Positions 9,415-18,791 of a DNA stretch of 24,533 nt are shown here, piece by piece. Positions within the stretch are counted from its first letter, which is position 1, and each line of letters begins with the position of its first letter. Source of the DNA: Pezizomycotina sp. ARF18. Lineage: Eukaryota; Ascomycota. A program made the position numbers and the translations under genes. The notes below the pieces were generated by a model. The model saw nothing but the letters and a program-made list of their open reading frames with translations, did no database searches and was not told the origin of the DNA. The stretch is taken from contig AZLU01000009.1 of the NCBI GenBank assembly GCA_002224055.1, forward strand, positions 286,117-310,649. The letters are read 5' to 3'.

Positions 9415-10317
9415 TGTGCGGGATACACGTTTATACCATATTACCAGTTTCGTCGCCGAGGAATTTCTAATCACTTTCCCGCTTTGTTTACGTACACACG
9501 CGATCAACCTGTTTTGAATATAGACAAACATGGAGAAAAGAAAATGTGGGAGAAAGTAAACAGGGTATGGGGTATCATACCTTGTCTCCTAACAAAGAGT
9601 ACAATTCCAATACAGGAAAGCAGGAAGCCGAACGTAGACATTAAACCAGTTCATACCCAAGTAAATTGCACACGAGCAGAAAGAAAAAAAAAAACATCCC
9701 ATGTCTCTCCTCTCCAGGTTTATAAACTTAGCGGTTTGTGCAGAACATCTGAAACCCCCGCGTATCTTTCCGCCTTTGACAAAAGTTGCTCACCCGCTGA
9801 CGTGTTCCATATAGGTTGGTGCGATCGTAATATATCAAAGATTTTATTGTATATGCCTTGTCGAGACCGGCCGGTCGATTATATTGGATTACTTCTTTAC
9901 ATATTGTCCTCTATTGGCATCTATATATCGATAGGGGAACGAAAGGCGATAGGGAATATATTGGTAACCTTCCCCGGTTCGCAAAAATCTATACCAACGT
10001 CAACCGTCAAACGTGATATCAGTCCTGATGCAAATATCTCATACGACGGAATAACGTACGGTCTAGAGCCGTCTATCTTTCCGCACGAAACTGGCGAACG
10101 TGAGTTAACAAGGGAGTCTTTTTGGTCCCCGTTAAGGTTTAACATTTTAGATCGTCACAAGCAAACTCGGCTTTTTTCCATGTTCCCTGCTTTCCATGAC
10201 GGTACACTGCCTTCCCGCATGCGCGCGATGCCCTTGTCCACCCACGCCTTTTATTACATCGACCTTCCTTTCGACTTGAACAAGAAAGAAAAAAAAAACC
10301 TTCCGGTAACCTACTAA
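9415..10317 (+). CDS. Long open frame, unknown protein (257 aa from first ATG)
   Basis: The frame is open for 300 codons, from just after a TAA at 9412-9414 to the TAA at 10315-10317. At about 42 % GC a random frame this long has a chance of roughly 1e-8, or about 1e-5 to 1e-4 over all frames of the window, so it is the only frame here that beats chance. The first in-frame ATG is at 9544 (ATG TGG, with A at -3), giving 257 aa; the open 5' part could instead be an exon entered by splicing. One hydrophobic span, residues 111-130 from that ATG (VDYIGLLLYILSSIGIYISI), could be a single membrane helix. A lysine cluster near residues 46-50 comes from an A-rich run. Codon use shows no strong bias and no domain is recognised. 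It may be a young or lineage-specific gene, an exon, or a statistical accident. Confidence 0.35.
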   Translation, partial: CAGYTFIPYYQFRRRGISNHFPALFTYTRDQPVLNIDKHGEKKMWEKVNRVWGIIPCLLTKSTIPIQESRKPNVDIKPVHTQVNCTRAERKKKTSHVSPLQVYKLSGLCRTSETPAYLSAFDKSCSPADVFHIGWCDRNISKILLYMPCRDRPVDYIGLLLYILSSIGIYISIGERKAIGNILVTFPGSQKSIPTSTVKRDISPDANISYDGITYGLEPSIFPHETGERELTRESFWSPLRFNILDRHKQTRLFSMFPAFHDGTLPSRMRAMPLSTHAFYYIDLPFDLNKKEKKNLPVTY

Positions 10318-10741
10318 TTCCAAATCACCCTTCACGCTAGTTTTCCCGGGGAAGTAGCTGGGCAAGGCATTATTTCGAGCACATGGCCAAAATACCTCTT
10401 GCGTTATCTTACCGCCGGTTCGCAAAAAAACGTATTGCGATATATAACGTTTAGACTTTTTTGAGTTGTTGTATCTACATCGGGAAAGTGGTCAAGTCTC
10501 TAACCCGCAACGAGAAAATAAGATCTCAAAAGAATCCAAGTAGGAAGGAACTACCAACAAACGAAATTGTGAAATAGATCTTATTTTCCTATCTCGTGAA
10601 AATTTCACGATATCAGACTCGGCAGGAGTATAATGACAAGACTAAGAGATCACTCACGTTGACCCCGACGGCCACGTGCAAAACCGAAGCGGAGCTTCTC
10701 CTTGATATCTCCCCAGAAATTATCTCTTGTCTATACTTGTC
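10318..10741. other. Spacer with inverted repeats
   Basis: A minus-strand frame of 92 codons (10147-10425) overlaps the end of the long frame and is probably a shadow. A 14-mer, CCGGTTCGCAAAAA, occurs at 9974-9987 inside the long frame and again at 10415-10428. The inverted repeats at 10511-10610 follow. No gene is supported. Confidence 0.5.
10511..10610. repeat. Inverted repeat plus adjoining palindrome
   Basis: GAAAATAAGATCT at 10514-10526 is matched by its exact reverse complement at 10576-10588 (13 bp, 49-base loop), and CGAG at 10511-10514 can extend the stem with CTCG at 10593-10596. Directly overlapping the right end is a second near-palindrome, TCGTGAAA at 10594-10601 and TTTCACGA at 10603-10610 around a single base. 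The site could fold as a hairpin or act as an operator-like pair. Confidence 0.8.
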
Positions 10742-10759
10742 AAAAAAAAAAAAAAAAAA
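10742..10759 (+). repeat. poly(A) tract, A18
   Basis: Eighteen uninterrupted A. The 74-75-codon frames crossing it depend on the homopolymer and are not called. Confidence 0.95.
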
Positions 10760-11337
10760 CGATTACAGAAGGAGACCAACGTCCAACGGTATCAATACTA
10801 ACGATATATATTCATCCTAGTCAAACTTGGTGTTTTTTATTGTTGTATATTATACCATTAAAAAAACCTAAATGTAGTAAAGAAATCCGTTACACAAGGA
10901 TGTTTACATTCAGGTACCAATTCCAGTAACGAAAATTTCCCGCTTGTAAGCGCCTATTTCAATCTTGACAATTGCAAAAGCGTCCGGATACGAATTTGTT
11001 TAAGACACTTATACGCAATTTTACTATGGCTATATTTACATTTAGTTGTTGAATAATCAGAAGTTGTTATCATTTATGTCCAAGTATTGATCGTCAAAAT
11101 TGTAATATAACACCACAAAAGAGCGTCGTCATGATGAACATACACATGGATGACCCGGCGAATGGTATAATAACTTTGTGTTCACTCACTAGGCACTACT
11201 CGTGAAAATGCAGGAGATAATAACGCAGTTACCCACCGAGCTTTAAATAATTATGTAAATATACAAAGAAAACAAGTGGCTGCGATGGTATCACAAGGTT
11301 TAATGCGACACTGCGAGCGCACAGACGAAAGCCTTAC

Positions 11338-11458
11338 CTGCCAGTGGTTATTGGGCAACCTTTTTCTGGTCTTGTACTCGATCCTTTAATCGGATAGCTT
11401 TCGTTCCGGTCATACCTCGCAATGTTTATGTTTTTTTGTTCCTGTCGGCTTTTAAGTT
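11338..11458 (-). CDS. Weak candidate exon with strong 5' splice site
   Basis: On the minus strand an exact CAG|GTAAGG donor lies at 11340-11332. The frame leading into it is open for about 40 codons back to a TAA near 11459-11461, and the frame stops (TAA) as soon as the donor is read through, as expected at a real exon end. Residues next to the donor read PEKGCPITTGR. The upstream acceptor is unclear; the AG in CCGACAG near 11443 lacks a pyrimidine tract. No homology is recognised, and a 40-codon frame alone is not significant. Confidence 0.15.
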
Positions 11459-11490
11459 TTTAAGTTCGCGATATATCTCCTGGGTTAAGA

Positions 11491-11501
11491 TTTTTTTTTT
11501 T
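11491..11501 (+). repeat. poly(T) tract, T11
   Basis: Eleven uninterrupted T in AT-rich DNA. Confidence 0.95.
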
Positions 11502-12183
11502 GTTCTCTTGACTTAGCCACCTGCCAACAGCTACGACGGTGTGATATTGTGCGATGGTTTAACGTTCGGGCTCTGTCAATTACCCATGCTGTCTCCACAA
11601 ACGAGCCGTCAAAAAAATATTATAATCGCCGTTATACTGCTCATCAGGCAGTGTCATTTAGGCTTCTTTTTTCCCTTTCTTTCGCGAATATAAAAGCAAG
11701 TTGCAAGAAATTATAAAAATAAAAACGAACAGCTACCAGCATCTTTCCCATGATTAAAATAAATCTCTCTTTGCAGGGACTTGCGCCCTGAGAAAAAGTT
11801 ATATATGTCTATATAAATGTCTTTCCCCATGGATCAAGCATATAATTAATCCGTTCCTAATGGGGTAGAATTTAACGAAAAGAATGAGCAAGGGACTAAG
11901 GAGCAAGGGAACAACCTGGATCCGGTGGCCTCCGGTACGTCGGGTAGGTGGGATTATAACTGATAACAATATATTAATATAACATTATGGCCCGTGAAAT
12001 ACCGTATAAAGGTTCTCTCTTAAGAAAAGGAGCAAGGCGGACACATGGTCGATATAGGATTGTGATTGACGAAAGAGCGATATAAATTTTTTTTTCTCGC
12101 TAACGAGGGGTTTAGAATTTGAAATTAATAGAAAAGTTAAGACTTTGACCCTGGTAGGTCGAAAATCGATATTCACACACCAG

Positions 12184-12198
12184 TTTTTTTTTTTTTTT
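12184..12198 (+). repeat. poly(T) tract, T15
   Basis: Fifteen uninterrupted T. Confidence 0.95.
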
Positions 12199-13266
12199 CT
12201 TATACATCGGTATATCAGATAGTACGGAGTACAAGCACTTATAACGTAGAAGTAGTAGTGCTAAGAAGCAACGATAAACCTATTAGCCAAAACGACGAAT
12301 GTTGTAATTTACATGATCATCATCGAATAAAATATTACTTTACAGGATATTAATATCTAGATATTGTCTGAATTCCGGCGCGGCATAACGGCGTTACATA
12401 GAAACAACACACAACAATGGGTAGTTAATTTCGAGCTCATCGCTCCCGCTAATTCGCAATTCGCGCAAAGCGATATCTAAATTAGCATTTTCGACGTGTA
12501 AACACATACACCAATAAACAAGGTAATGTAAGTACTATTTTCAATGCAGGGGGACATCGTGTAATGATATCTTTGATGAAACGATGTGGGGTGTAAGGCT
12601 GGAGGTCAAATCTAAGGAATCTATTGGCTGCTAGATGATTATCGCGCCGGAGAGTGATATTCAATATAAATCGAATGATATTCACATTTAAAATAAAAGA
12701 AAATTACCAAGTAAACGAATAAAATGAATCAAATAATATTGAATTAGTCTCGATGCACTGGTCAGGGGAGGTATTGGTGAAGCTGCAGTATCTTTCACGG
12801 TTGGTGTCACGTTCCTGCAACCAGAAACAAATATCGTGAAACTTTTCTTGAAACAAAAGTTTTTGAAAATTTGCGGCGCTATATATTTTTACTAACAAGG
12901 ATTAATTTTTTTTCTCCCTCGTACACTTACTAGGTAACCAGCGTCAGCCACCACCACTTGTATAGGGATAAATAAATATACATGATTGCAGCGAATGGTC
13001 AGTAATAATAGAATAAAAAAAGAGTCCGATATCACATCATTATCATCATTTCTTTTATTTTATCGTCTCCATTTCGGATATCTCTCGTTAAACGGCACGA
13101 TGGTGGAGGCTGTGTCAGCAGTTTTCGTGCTTATAAGAGAAATTAATTATTCCTCCCCCCCGGAGGAAAAATAATAATAAATTTGAAATTTTACCAAAGC
13201 GGATAATAAAAGCTTGGCATTCCTAAATGCCCAATATCTCTGCTTGACCGTGGGGCTTAGTAGGTA

Positions 13267-13383
13267 AAACATTTTAGACGGGATGCCCGAGCCACACGTC
13301 ATCGAATTTCTCCTATAAGATATATAATAATAAGGTTATTTCAATCTGGACCAGTGCGAAATTAAACATTTAGCGGGATGTCC
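13267..13383 (+). repeat. Pair of diverged direct repeats
   Basis: AAACATTTTAGACGGGATGCCC at 13267-13288 is nearly repeated at 13364-13383 (20 bases, two deletions and one substitution), starting 97 bases later. No further copy is obvious. It may be the remains of a local duplication. Confidence 0.6.
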
Positions 13384-13599
13384 AAAGTGGGGAATTACCC
13401 CCATGTAGACCCGAGCACGACTAAACCCAATACGGAACAGTAAATCGGTAAGCTAGTCCGTTTCTGGATATTCCACTTCTATATCTAGTTGCCGGGGGGG
13501 AATATTCTAGTTATCCCATGTGGCGGTGACGCCGAGTTATTGGATAATTCCTTCGTTTTTATTTTTGGGGTGCCAAAGTGCTAATAATAAATATTTATT

Positions 13600-13630
13600 C
13601 CTTTTCTTTTTTTTTTTTTCTTTTTTTTTT
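13600..13630 (+). repeat. Pyrimidine tract (T13 C T10)
   Basis: An almost pure T tract of 31 bases broken only by C: T4, C, T13, C, T10. It immediately precedes the more gene-like region that starts near 13.8 kb. Confidence 0.95.
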
Positions 13631-13826
13631 ATTGCACCCTTGCCGGCCCTATACTGGCTTACTTGAACTCCGTTCAATTATAATAATAAATAAGATGTGG
13701 CAAGGCTCTCGTGATAATTGTGTTGGTGTATGTCTTATAGGGCTTAAACGAAATTAAAAATGCATTGCCATTTTACGATTTGTCGATCTCCCACTAACCC
13801 TTTAACTGATCTCAACTATAGTCTTC

Positions 13827-13995
13827 TTCGTCTAACGACAATCATCACCATCGACATCGCCATCACAGTTCATCAGCAATGACTTCATCCTCTCTCGATC
13901 ACGACATTCGCAATAGGCATTTGACTTTCTTTTCTCCTCTAACGATGGCGGCAGCTACGTCCACTGATTATCAAGGGCTTTCTTTTTTGTGTTAA
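13827..13995 (+). CDS. Candidate His/Ser-rich coding segment
   Basis: After an acceptor-like CTCAACTATAG (ending about 13820, with CTAAC and TTAAC branch-like words upstream) the plus frame is open to a TAA at 13993-13995, with ATGs at 13879 and 13945. The reading is rich in Ser and His (SSSSNDNHHHRHRHHSSSAM), followed by MTSSSLDHDIRNRHLTFF and, from the second ATG, MAAATSTDYQ. The ATG at 13945 sits in AACGATGGCG, a good eukaryotic start context. The His run comes from imperfect CAT/CAC triplets, so low complexity alone could produce it. It could be the first exon of a spliced gene that continues to the right. No family is recognised. Confidence 0.18.
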
Positions 13996-14693
13996 GCTTA
14001 CTAGAACGGCAGGTTTTTATCCCTTCAGGAAACTGGAAAATTCGCTCAGGACATGCATGGGGAAATTCCGCTTGGTTTTCGAATATATTATTCTCTGTAT
14101 GCGGCTTCAGAGAGCTTGCTGACGCCACAATCCTGCGGTGCTCTTTCTTTCCCTTTTCATCGTCTTGTTGATCCTTTAATGTCTTGGAAAGCAGAAAGCA
14201 GAAGCAAAGTCGGATAGGGCTGCATGTGCACTTTGCTTTGCGGAGGAGAGAGATCATTTTGCTCTGAGGCTCCGACAAGCGTTAGAATGAATAAGGCAAG
14301 TTCTTCCCTTTTTTTTTCTTCCATTTTCGACGCATCGAAACGCGGTGAGAGAGCTCGAGAAAATTTGGTGGAAGCAGTTACTCGTGACAGTTCTTAGTGA
14401 CAGTTTCGTCATGGCTTTAGCGGACCAATGAGCTGCAAAGTGGTGACATTTCCCAAAGTCATTTTTACCGCTTTTGTTCGTCTTACCGACATCAGGAAAG
14501 AGGGCTTTGGGGTTCGTGCGTTCGTGCGTGGAATTGCGCTAAGAAACATTTTTTTCCACAAATCTCACGCTAATTTTATGCATACAACATAGATAGTGAC
14601 AAAAACGAACTTCTCACGGGACGAAATTCCGTCCGTGATGATATCCTTCGTTATAGCAGTCACAAAAATTCCTTTCGTTCTAATCTACCGTAG
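13996..14693. other. Gene-like texture, no settled model
   Basis: Frames on both strands are fairly open here: plus 13989-14171 (60 codons) and minus 13955-14278 (107 codons, first ATG 7 codons in). The minus frame has a Lys/Asp-rich middle and the plus frame reads GNWKIRSGHAWGNSAW after an acceptor-like CCCTTCAG. Neither length is beyond chance, and I could not decide the strand. A donor-like GCG|GTGAGA lies at 14342-14350. T10 is at 14309-14318. Confidence 0.3.
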
Positions 14694-15055
14694 GAAACAT
14701 TGCCCATAAACTGGAAGGAAAAGAGGGAAAAGCAGGAGGGGAAAGAAGGCCCAAGGGTTCTTCAACGATCTACTTTGCTTCTCATGCTTTCCCCGCGATG
14801 GAAAGAGGGAGTTTTTTTGCAGCCGCACGAAGGGCGACCAACGAGAGTTGCAGGTATGGAAGCCACGAATATGCAATAACACACACACTACTTCTTTTCT
14901 CACCGTTGATATCTAGTACCTTTACAATTCTTTCTTATCTTCTAACAATGCCTATGTGTTTTCTTTGCTAGCTCCAAGTAAGTAGTTCACAGACCTCGCC
15001 AAGAATTTCCTCTCCCACGTTTCGCGAATATTCCTCCTCCCAATTCCTCCGCTAA
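14694..15055 (+). CDS. Candidate two-exon coding segment, unassigned
   Basis: A plus-strand exon candidate runs 14694-14853, entered at TTCTAATCTACCGTAG| and left at TTGCAG|GTATGG. One frame is open over its full 53 codons and starts immediately after a TAG that the acceptor would remove; it includes INWKEKREKQEGKEGPRV. After removing 14854-14971 this frame ends in four codons at a TAG (14984-14986). A second frame, open from 14710, reads RTKGDQRELQ up to the donor and then LQVSSSQTSPRISSPTFREY in the next exon, ending at TAA 15053-15055. I cannot choose between them. The left part is purine-rich, like exonic splice enhancers. No domain is recognised; the evidence is splice signals plus open frames. 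Confidence 0.25.
14854..14971 (+). other. Intron candidate, 118 nt
   Basis: Begins CAG|GTATGG and ends TTTTCTTTGCTAG|, with a TTCTAACA branch-like word at 14939-14946, 25 bases before the AG, and pyrimidine-rich sequence between them. All major signals are in the right order and spacing on one strand, and frames on both sides are open. This is the best-formed intron candidate in the window. Confidence 0.4.
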
Positions 15056-15243
15056 TGCACCTGGATCGTTTTCTGTGTGTTGTCTTACAAGGCTAGAGTT
15101 TTTTAGGCGGCAGGCTGTAAAAAGCCTCAAGGGTACGCAGTCCAACGTTGTTGGCCAGCAGGTATACATCCACGGTAATCTACTCCTCCTCCACCAAGGT
15201 TACAGTACTTCTACAACAAACATGCAAAAAATACTGAAATTGA
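15056..15243 (+). other. Open plus-strand frame with donor-like site
   Basis: A plus-strand frame is open from near 15075 to 15326 (83 codons, no ATG until 15222), preceded by an acceptor-like CTTACAAG near 15095. It crosses an exact CAG|GTATAC donor at 15159-15167. Residues include RRQAVKSLKGTQSNVVGQQV. It overlaps in another frame the exon candidate at 15244-15335, so the two cannot both be coding over that part. Confidence 0.2.
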
Positions 15244-15263
15244 GTTCTGACAACCTTGGTGGA
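15190..15263. repeat. 12-bp inverted repeat
   Basis: TCCACCAAGGTT at 15190-15201 and its reverse complement at 15252-15263, with a 50-base loop. Forty bases on, a second small hairpin is possible: TGTAGCT at 15303-15309 with AGCTACA at 15315-15321 around five bases. Confidence 0.8.
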
Positions 15264-15544
15264 TCTAGGCTACGCCAAGTGGCCGAAAATCTTCCCTGTA
15301 GCTGTAGCTTCAAAAGCTACAATTGATAGCTCAAGGTAAGTAAGTACCTCGGAGGGGGAGCTCGAGATATGAGGGGCAGGTTCTTGCTATCTCAATGTAT
15401 TTGAGGTGACAAAGTTAAAGGAATTCAAGGGAAATGAATGCATAAAATAAGAAGGGTTGCTTCGAGCTACCCATTAAAAACTCATTCGCTAACTTTGTCC
15501 TGGTCTCGTGAAGCAGATTTCGTTCTGAGACAGTCTCAAGCTAA
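15244..15544 (+). CDS. Candidate terminal exon pair, unassigned
   Basis: The plus frame is open from 15244 (a TGA precedes it) to a strong donor, TCAAG|GTAAGTAAG, at 15335/15336. It reads VLTTLVDLGYAKWPKIF and then PVAVASKATIDSS. Removing 15336-15516 joins it in frame, inside an AGA codon, to FRSETVSS and a TAA at 15542-15544, as for the 3' end of a gene. The upstream acceptor would be the weak ATTGAG near 15244. No family is recognised. The case rests on one good intron and about 31 plus 8 codons of open frame, so it stays tentative. Confidence 0.22.
15336..15516 (+). other. Intron candidate, 181 nt
   Basis: Starts with a near-perfect donor, AAG|GTAAGTAAG, and ends GGTCTCGTGAAGCAG|. A GCTAAC branch-like word lies at 15489-15494, about 22 bases before the AG. 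Same strand and same style as 14854-14971. The tract between branch and AG is only moderately pyrimidine-rich. Confidence 0.35.
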
Positions 15545-18180
15545 AATCGTACGATTTCAAGTGAGCTCTTCACCTCGTATGAGTTAATACAAAGAGGGAT
15601 TGGATTTTCGTCGTTGTCTACCGAGCGTTCCATGTCTAATGTTTGATACAATTGACACGAGAGTAGCCCAGTCTCAAAGTGCTGGTGAGGAGCCAAAGGT
15701 TTAACCCCACCCCCGCACATAGCTAGGTAGTTGTTGTCTTGAGGCTGAAGATTGTAGATTCCAACGCATGCGGGATAGTATCGGCAGCAGCGTTTTCCGA
15801 AAGTATATGCAGCCCGATTTATATTATACATGGGCAGGATCTTTCAGCCTCATTCTGTCAAAGAAGACGTCTCGAACTTGTCACTTCTACAAGAGAGCGA
15901 AGGCACGGATATTGAGAATGTCATTGTCCAATGAACCGCACAGCAGTTATGGAAACTGAGCAGCAATGTACAACAGCCCCGAGCTCACAGCATCGCAACA
16001 TCCCACTTGGCCGAGAAGCTATACGAGAGCGGGATATGGCGACTATCACTTCTCTCTCAGGGTCTGAAAAGCTGTCAATTAGGTAGGTATTTTTCATTTT
16101 CCCTTCAATCCTTAATCGCGGGGAAGCAAAGCCAAGGGCTTGGCTCACCCTTGAGGTCAATTTTGTTCGTCACGAAAGCTGGAACAAGGATTACCCGAAA
16201 AAAAATCTCTCCCATGGAATTTCTCGAAGCATCACGTTATCGTGCCAAGAGATTTTGTTGTCTTTGTGAGCGATGATGGTGGAAGGACCCTTGGACTCTA
16301 AGAAAAGTATAGATTCCTACGGAAGCCACCGCAAGGCTGAATCGATTTTTCGATACCTTCACGGCGTTGGGCTCCCGGCAGGATCGAGTCTACGAATCCC
16401 CATTCGTTCAAAGATTTAACAGAGACACGCCATTCACGGTAATGAGCAATTGTCGACCCCCGCCATTTTTGGTCACGACCCAATCCGCGGGATCTCCCCT
16501 CACTGCTGAAAAGATAGGGAATGACTAAAAGGTAAAACTTCTTTCTTTTTTGTTTTGGTTTGGCAATATAGGTTACATTGACGAAAGAGGGGTTGAGAGA
16601 GTGGCTTGTTCGTTCTCTTTCTGTTCGACTGCAGCGCCTCTTGCGTCCCGCGGAATTTAGTGTGGAGAGTGTATCGTCGAAAGAACTGAGTTGAGCTGAA
16701 ACTTGCAGGAACAATCATTTAGTCAACGGTACATCGCTTCGCTATTGGACCCAAAGAAATTTTAGTTCCAACCTTTATTATTCTTCCCGCCCTGGAGATG
16801 CATAAGCCTTATGATCTCAGAGTGGTACGTGGTAGTTTGGTACCTTGTCCCCCCAATAAGAAGATTTAAAAAACGAAAAAAGTGCGAGAAATAAAAATCA
16901 TGGAAAGACCGATGCCGTTTTGGCAGAAGACAAGCGAGCGTGCCTTTTAACTAGAGAGTCAGAAAGAACTGGCGAATAGGCCTAATTTTCTACCCTCGCG
17001 GAATTCGTTAAACAGCAAATAGATCTCGTTTTGCGCTGATTTATCAACAAACAGGCTCACTGCCGTGCAAAAACGTCAATCGTCTATCTTGCTATACTGT
17101 CGCCGAAATCCCGAAAGGAGGAAATTCGGAAAGACTTCCAGCTGACCGGGGATTTTTATCTACGATAAAAATACGATGAATCATCATCACGAGAAAAAGG
17201 TATTCCCGAAATCCGACTACTAGTTCCAATCACGTAACTTTTGGTGCAAATCATTTGCAAGGTATATCCCTATCTTTTTCTTGAAATCGTATGGGAGATA
17301 CGTGCTATAATAGAATAGAAATAATGATTGGGATAATATACTATCAAGTATTATTAACCTGGAATACTTTTGGTTTACTGATCCCGTTTCTTCTCCAATA
17401 GGTAGTATCGGAGATACATGGGATCGAATTCCCCGTTTATTCCCCCTCCTCCAGCAAGGAAATTTTTTCTACTCGCTCATCCACGATCCTACCAAATTCT
17501 CTTAATTAGCAGAATCCTTGAAATGTGTACGAGAGGAGAAAAATATAGGCTAGTCGAAATGGAGGAGTGATTTGCTAGAGGCTCTGCGCAGATCGCTGCC
17601 CTTCTCTCGCTGGCAGTCGCTGCTCGGGCACACCGAGATTTTGGTGACGAACGATAGGCACGTTTTGTGCAGGAAAAGGCACGCACCACCATTATAGAAA
17701 AATCTCCTTGACTCCTTTTGCTATATTTCTCCTTCTCCTCAAACGAAATATTATTATTGCCGATTTTATTATTATTATATGCAACCATCTCGCTATCTTT
17801 ACACGCAGAGCTAATGTGCTTACTTCCACTAATAACTCTAGGCGACTAGGTGTCATGTTATCTGCCACAATTCCCAATAAGTTTATTTTCGCTGCTGTTG
17901 CTCCGGGTGCTTTTGGGCTTTGCTCGCCGTTTTCTTCTAGCGCGGAGAACTACCTAGAAACGAAATAAAAAACGAACTAAAACAAAGCATGATATCATGC
18001 TCTCTCGCAAATATCTCCCTCTGCGGGCGTTCGTAAGCAGCAGTTCTCGTTCAATAATATCAAACCCCTCTCGCCTATGTAAGTTACTCCGCAAAAACAA
18101 TATTAATCTACGCCCCGTCGGTCGCTCCAGTTTCTCCAAACAGACGGGATCGCTTTTGCTTTAACGGGATGAGATCTAAA
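15545..18180. other. Intergenic or unresolved stretch
   Basis: The longest frame is 138 codons on the minus strand (16298-16714), about the length chance gives in this window; it has no recognised motif and is basic and Ser-rich. A tiny plus-strand exon candidate at 16061-16082 sits between a TCTCTCTCAG acceptor and GTAGGTAT. The same bases read on the minus strand also look like an acceptor, so the direction is ambiguous. A perfect 14-bp palindrome, GCATGATATCATGC, lies at 17987-18000. There is no supported gene. Confidence 0.4.
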
Positions 18181-18236
18181 ATATTTTTTAAATCTTCGCC
18201 CTGAGCGACAGAATCAAAAACGAAATACGATTACTG

Positions 18237-18466
18237 ATTGGCATTGTTCTTACAGTAACGCTGACCGGAAAGAAAAAAAATAATTGCCGTCAAACAATAC
18301 TGGCAATTCGTGAGGAAATTGAGAATCACGTGGATCGTACTATTTTGTTCCCGCGTTTCCTATTGGGCCTACACTCTTCCGGGATGATTGCGGACCGTTG
18401 CGTTGAGATTTCTCTGTAATGAATGGACGGACACAGTCATTGGCCAATAGGAGATTGTGAACAAAA
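18237..18466. promoter_or_regulatory. CCAAT-box cluster within an imperfect inverted repeat
   Basis: Four CCAAT pentamers (either strand) fall within about 210 bases: ATTGG at 18237-18241 and 18362-18366, and two overlapping boxes in the palindrome ATTGGCCAAT at 18439-18448. CCAAT boxes are known eukaryotic promoter elements bound by NF-Y-type factors. The last sites are also part of an imperfect inverted repeat: TCCTATTGG (18358-18366) pairs with 18444-18452, and TTTTGTTC (18343-18350) with 18459-18466. No gene start is firmly attached, so promoter function is inference. Confidence 0.3.
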
Positions 18467-18554
18467 GTAAGAAAAGACCCTCGATCCCAAATATTTCATT
18501 TTGCACGACTTTTTCTCTATTACTGAGCGAAACTTGGCCCATCTTTTAGGCGTA

Positions 18555-18579
18555 GGTACAAGGACTTGTACCGGTACAA
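18555..18579. repeat. GGTACAAG palindrome with a third half-site
   Basis: GGTACAAG at 18555-18562 and CTTGTACC at 18565-18572 form an 8-bp inverted pair with a 2-base centre, and GGTACAA follows at once at 18573-18579. The spacing resembles a dimer binding site plus an extra half-site. Confidence 0.8.
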
Positions 18580-18766
18580 ACAACTGGTACTTTCCCTTAC
18601 AAAAAAATTAAAGAGGTGTGCTACCCGAAAAATAAATTCCCTTACTTTCAGACAAGAGATTTATATAGTATATACCCAAAGCAGCCTCGTTCCAAGACCA
18701 AAATCGCCGTTTCTGGAGAAATTAGTTTCTCGTTTAAATTCTTATTCCTAGTGAGACTATAATATT

Positions 18767-18791
18767 AAAAAAAAAAAAAAAAAAAAAAAAA
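18767..18791 (+). repeat. poly(A) tract, A25
   Basis: Twenty-five uninterrupted A, at the left edge of the homopolymer-rich right quarter of the window. Confidence 0.95.

Larger units (their letters stand above)
10760..13599. other. AT-rich intergenic block
   Basis: Rows counted here have about 25-35 % GC, clearly lower than the flanks. Open frames are short (up to 75 codons) and show no motif. The block contains the T11 and T15 tracts, many TA-rich words, a pair of diverged direct repeats at 13267 and 13364, and one minus-strand exon candidate at 11338-11458. Otherwise I see nothing in it. Confidence 0.55.

Noticed and set aside
16298-16714. 138-codon minus-strand frame as a gene
   Set aside because: About the longest frame expected by chance in this window; no motif, and a second minus frame overlaps it.
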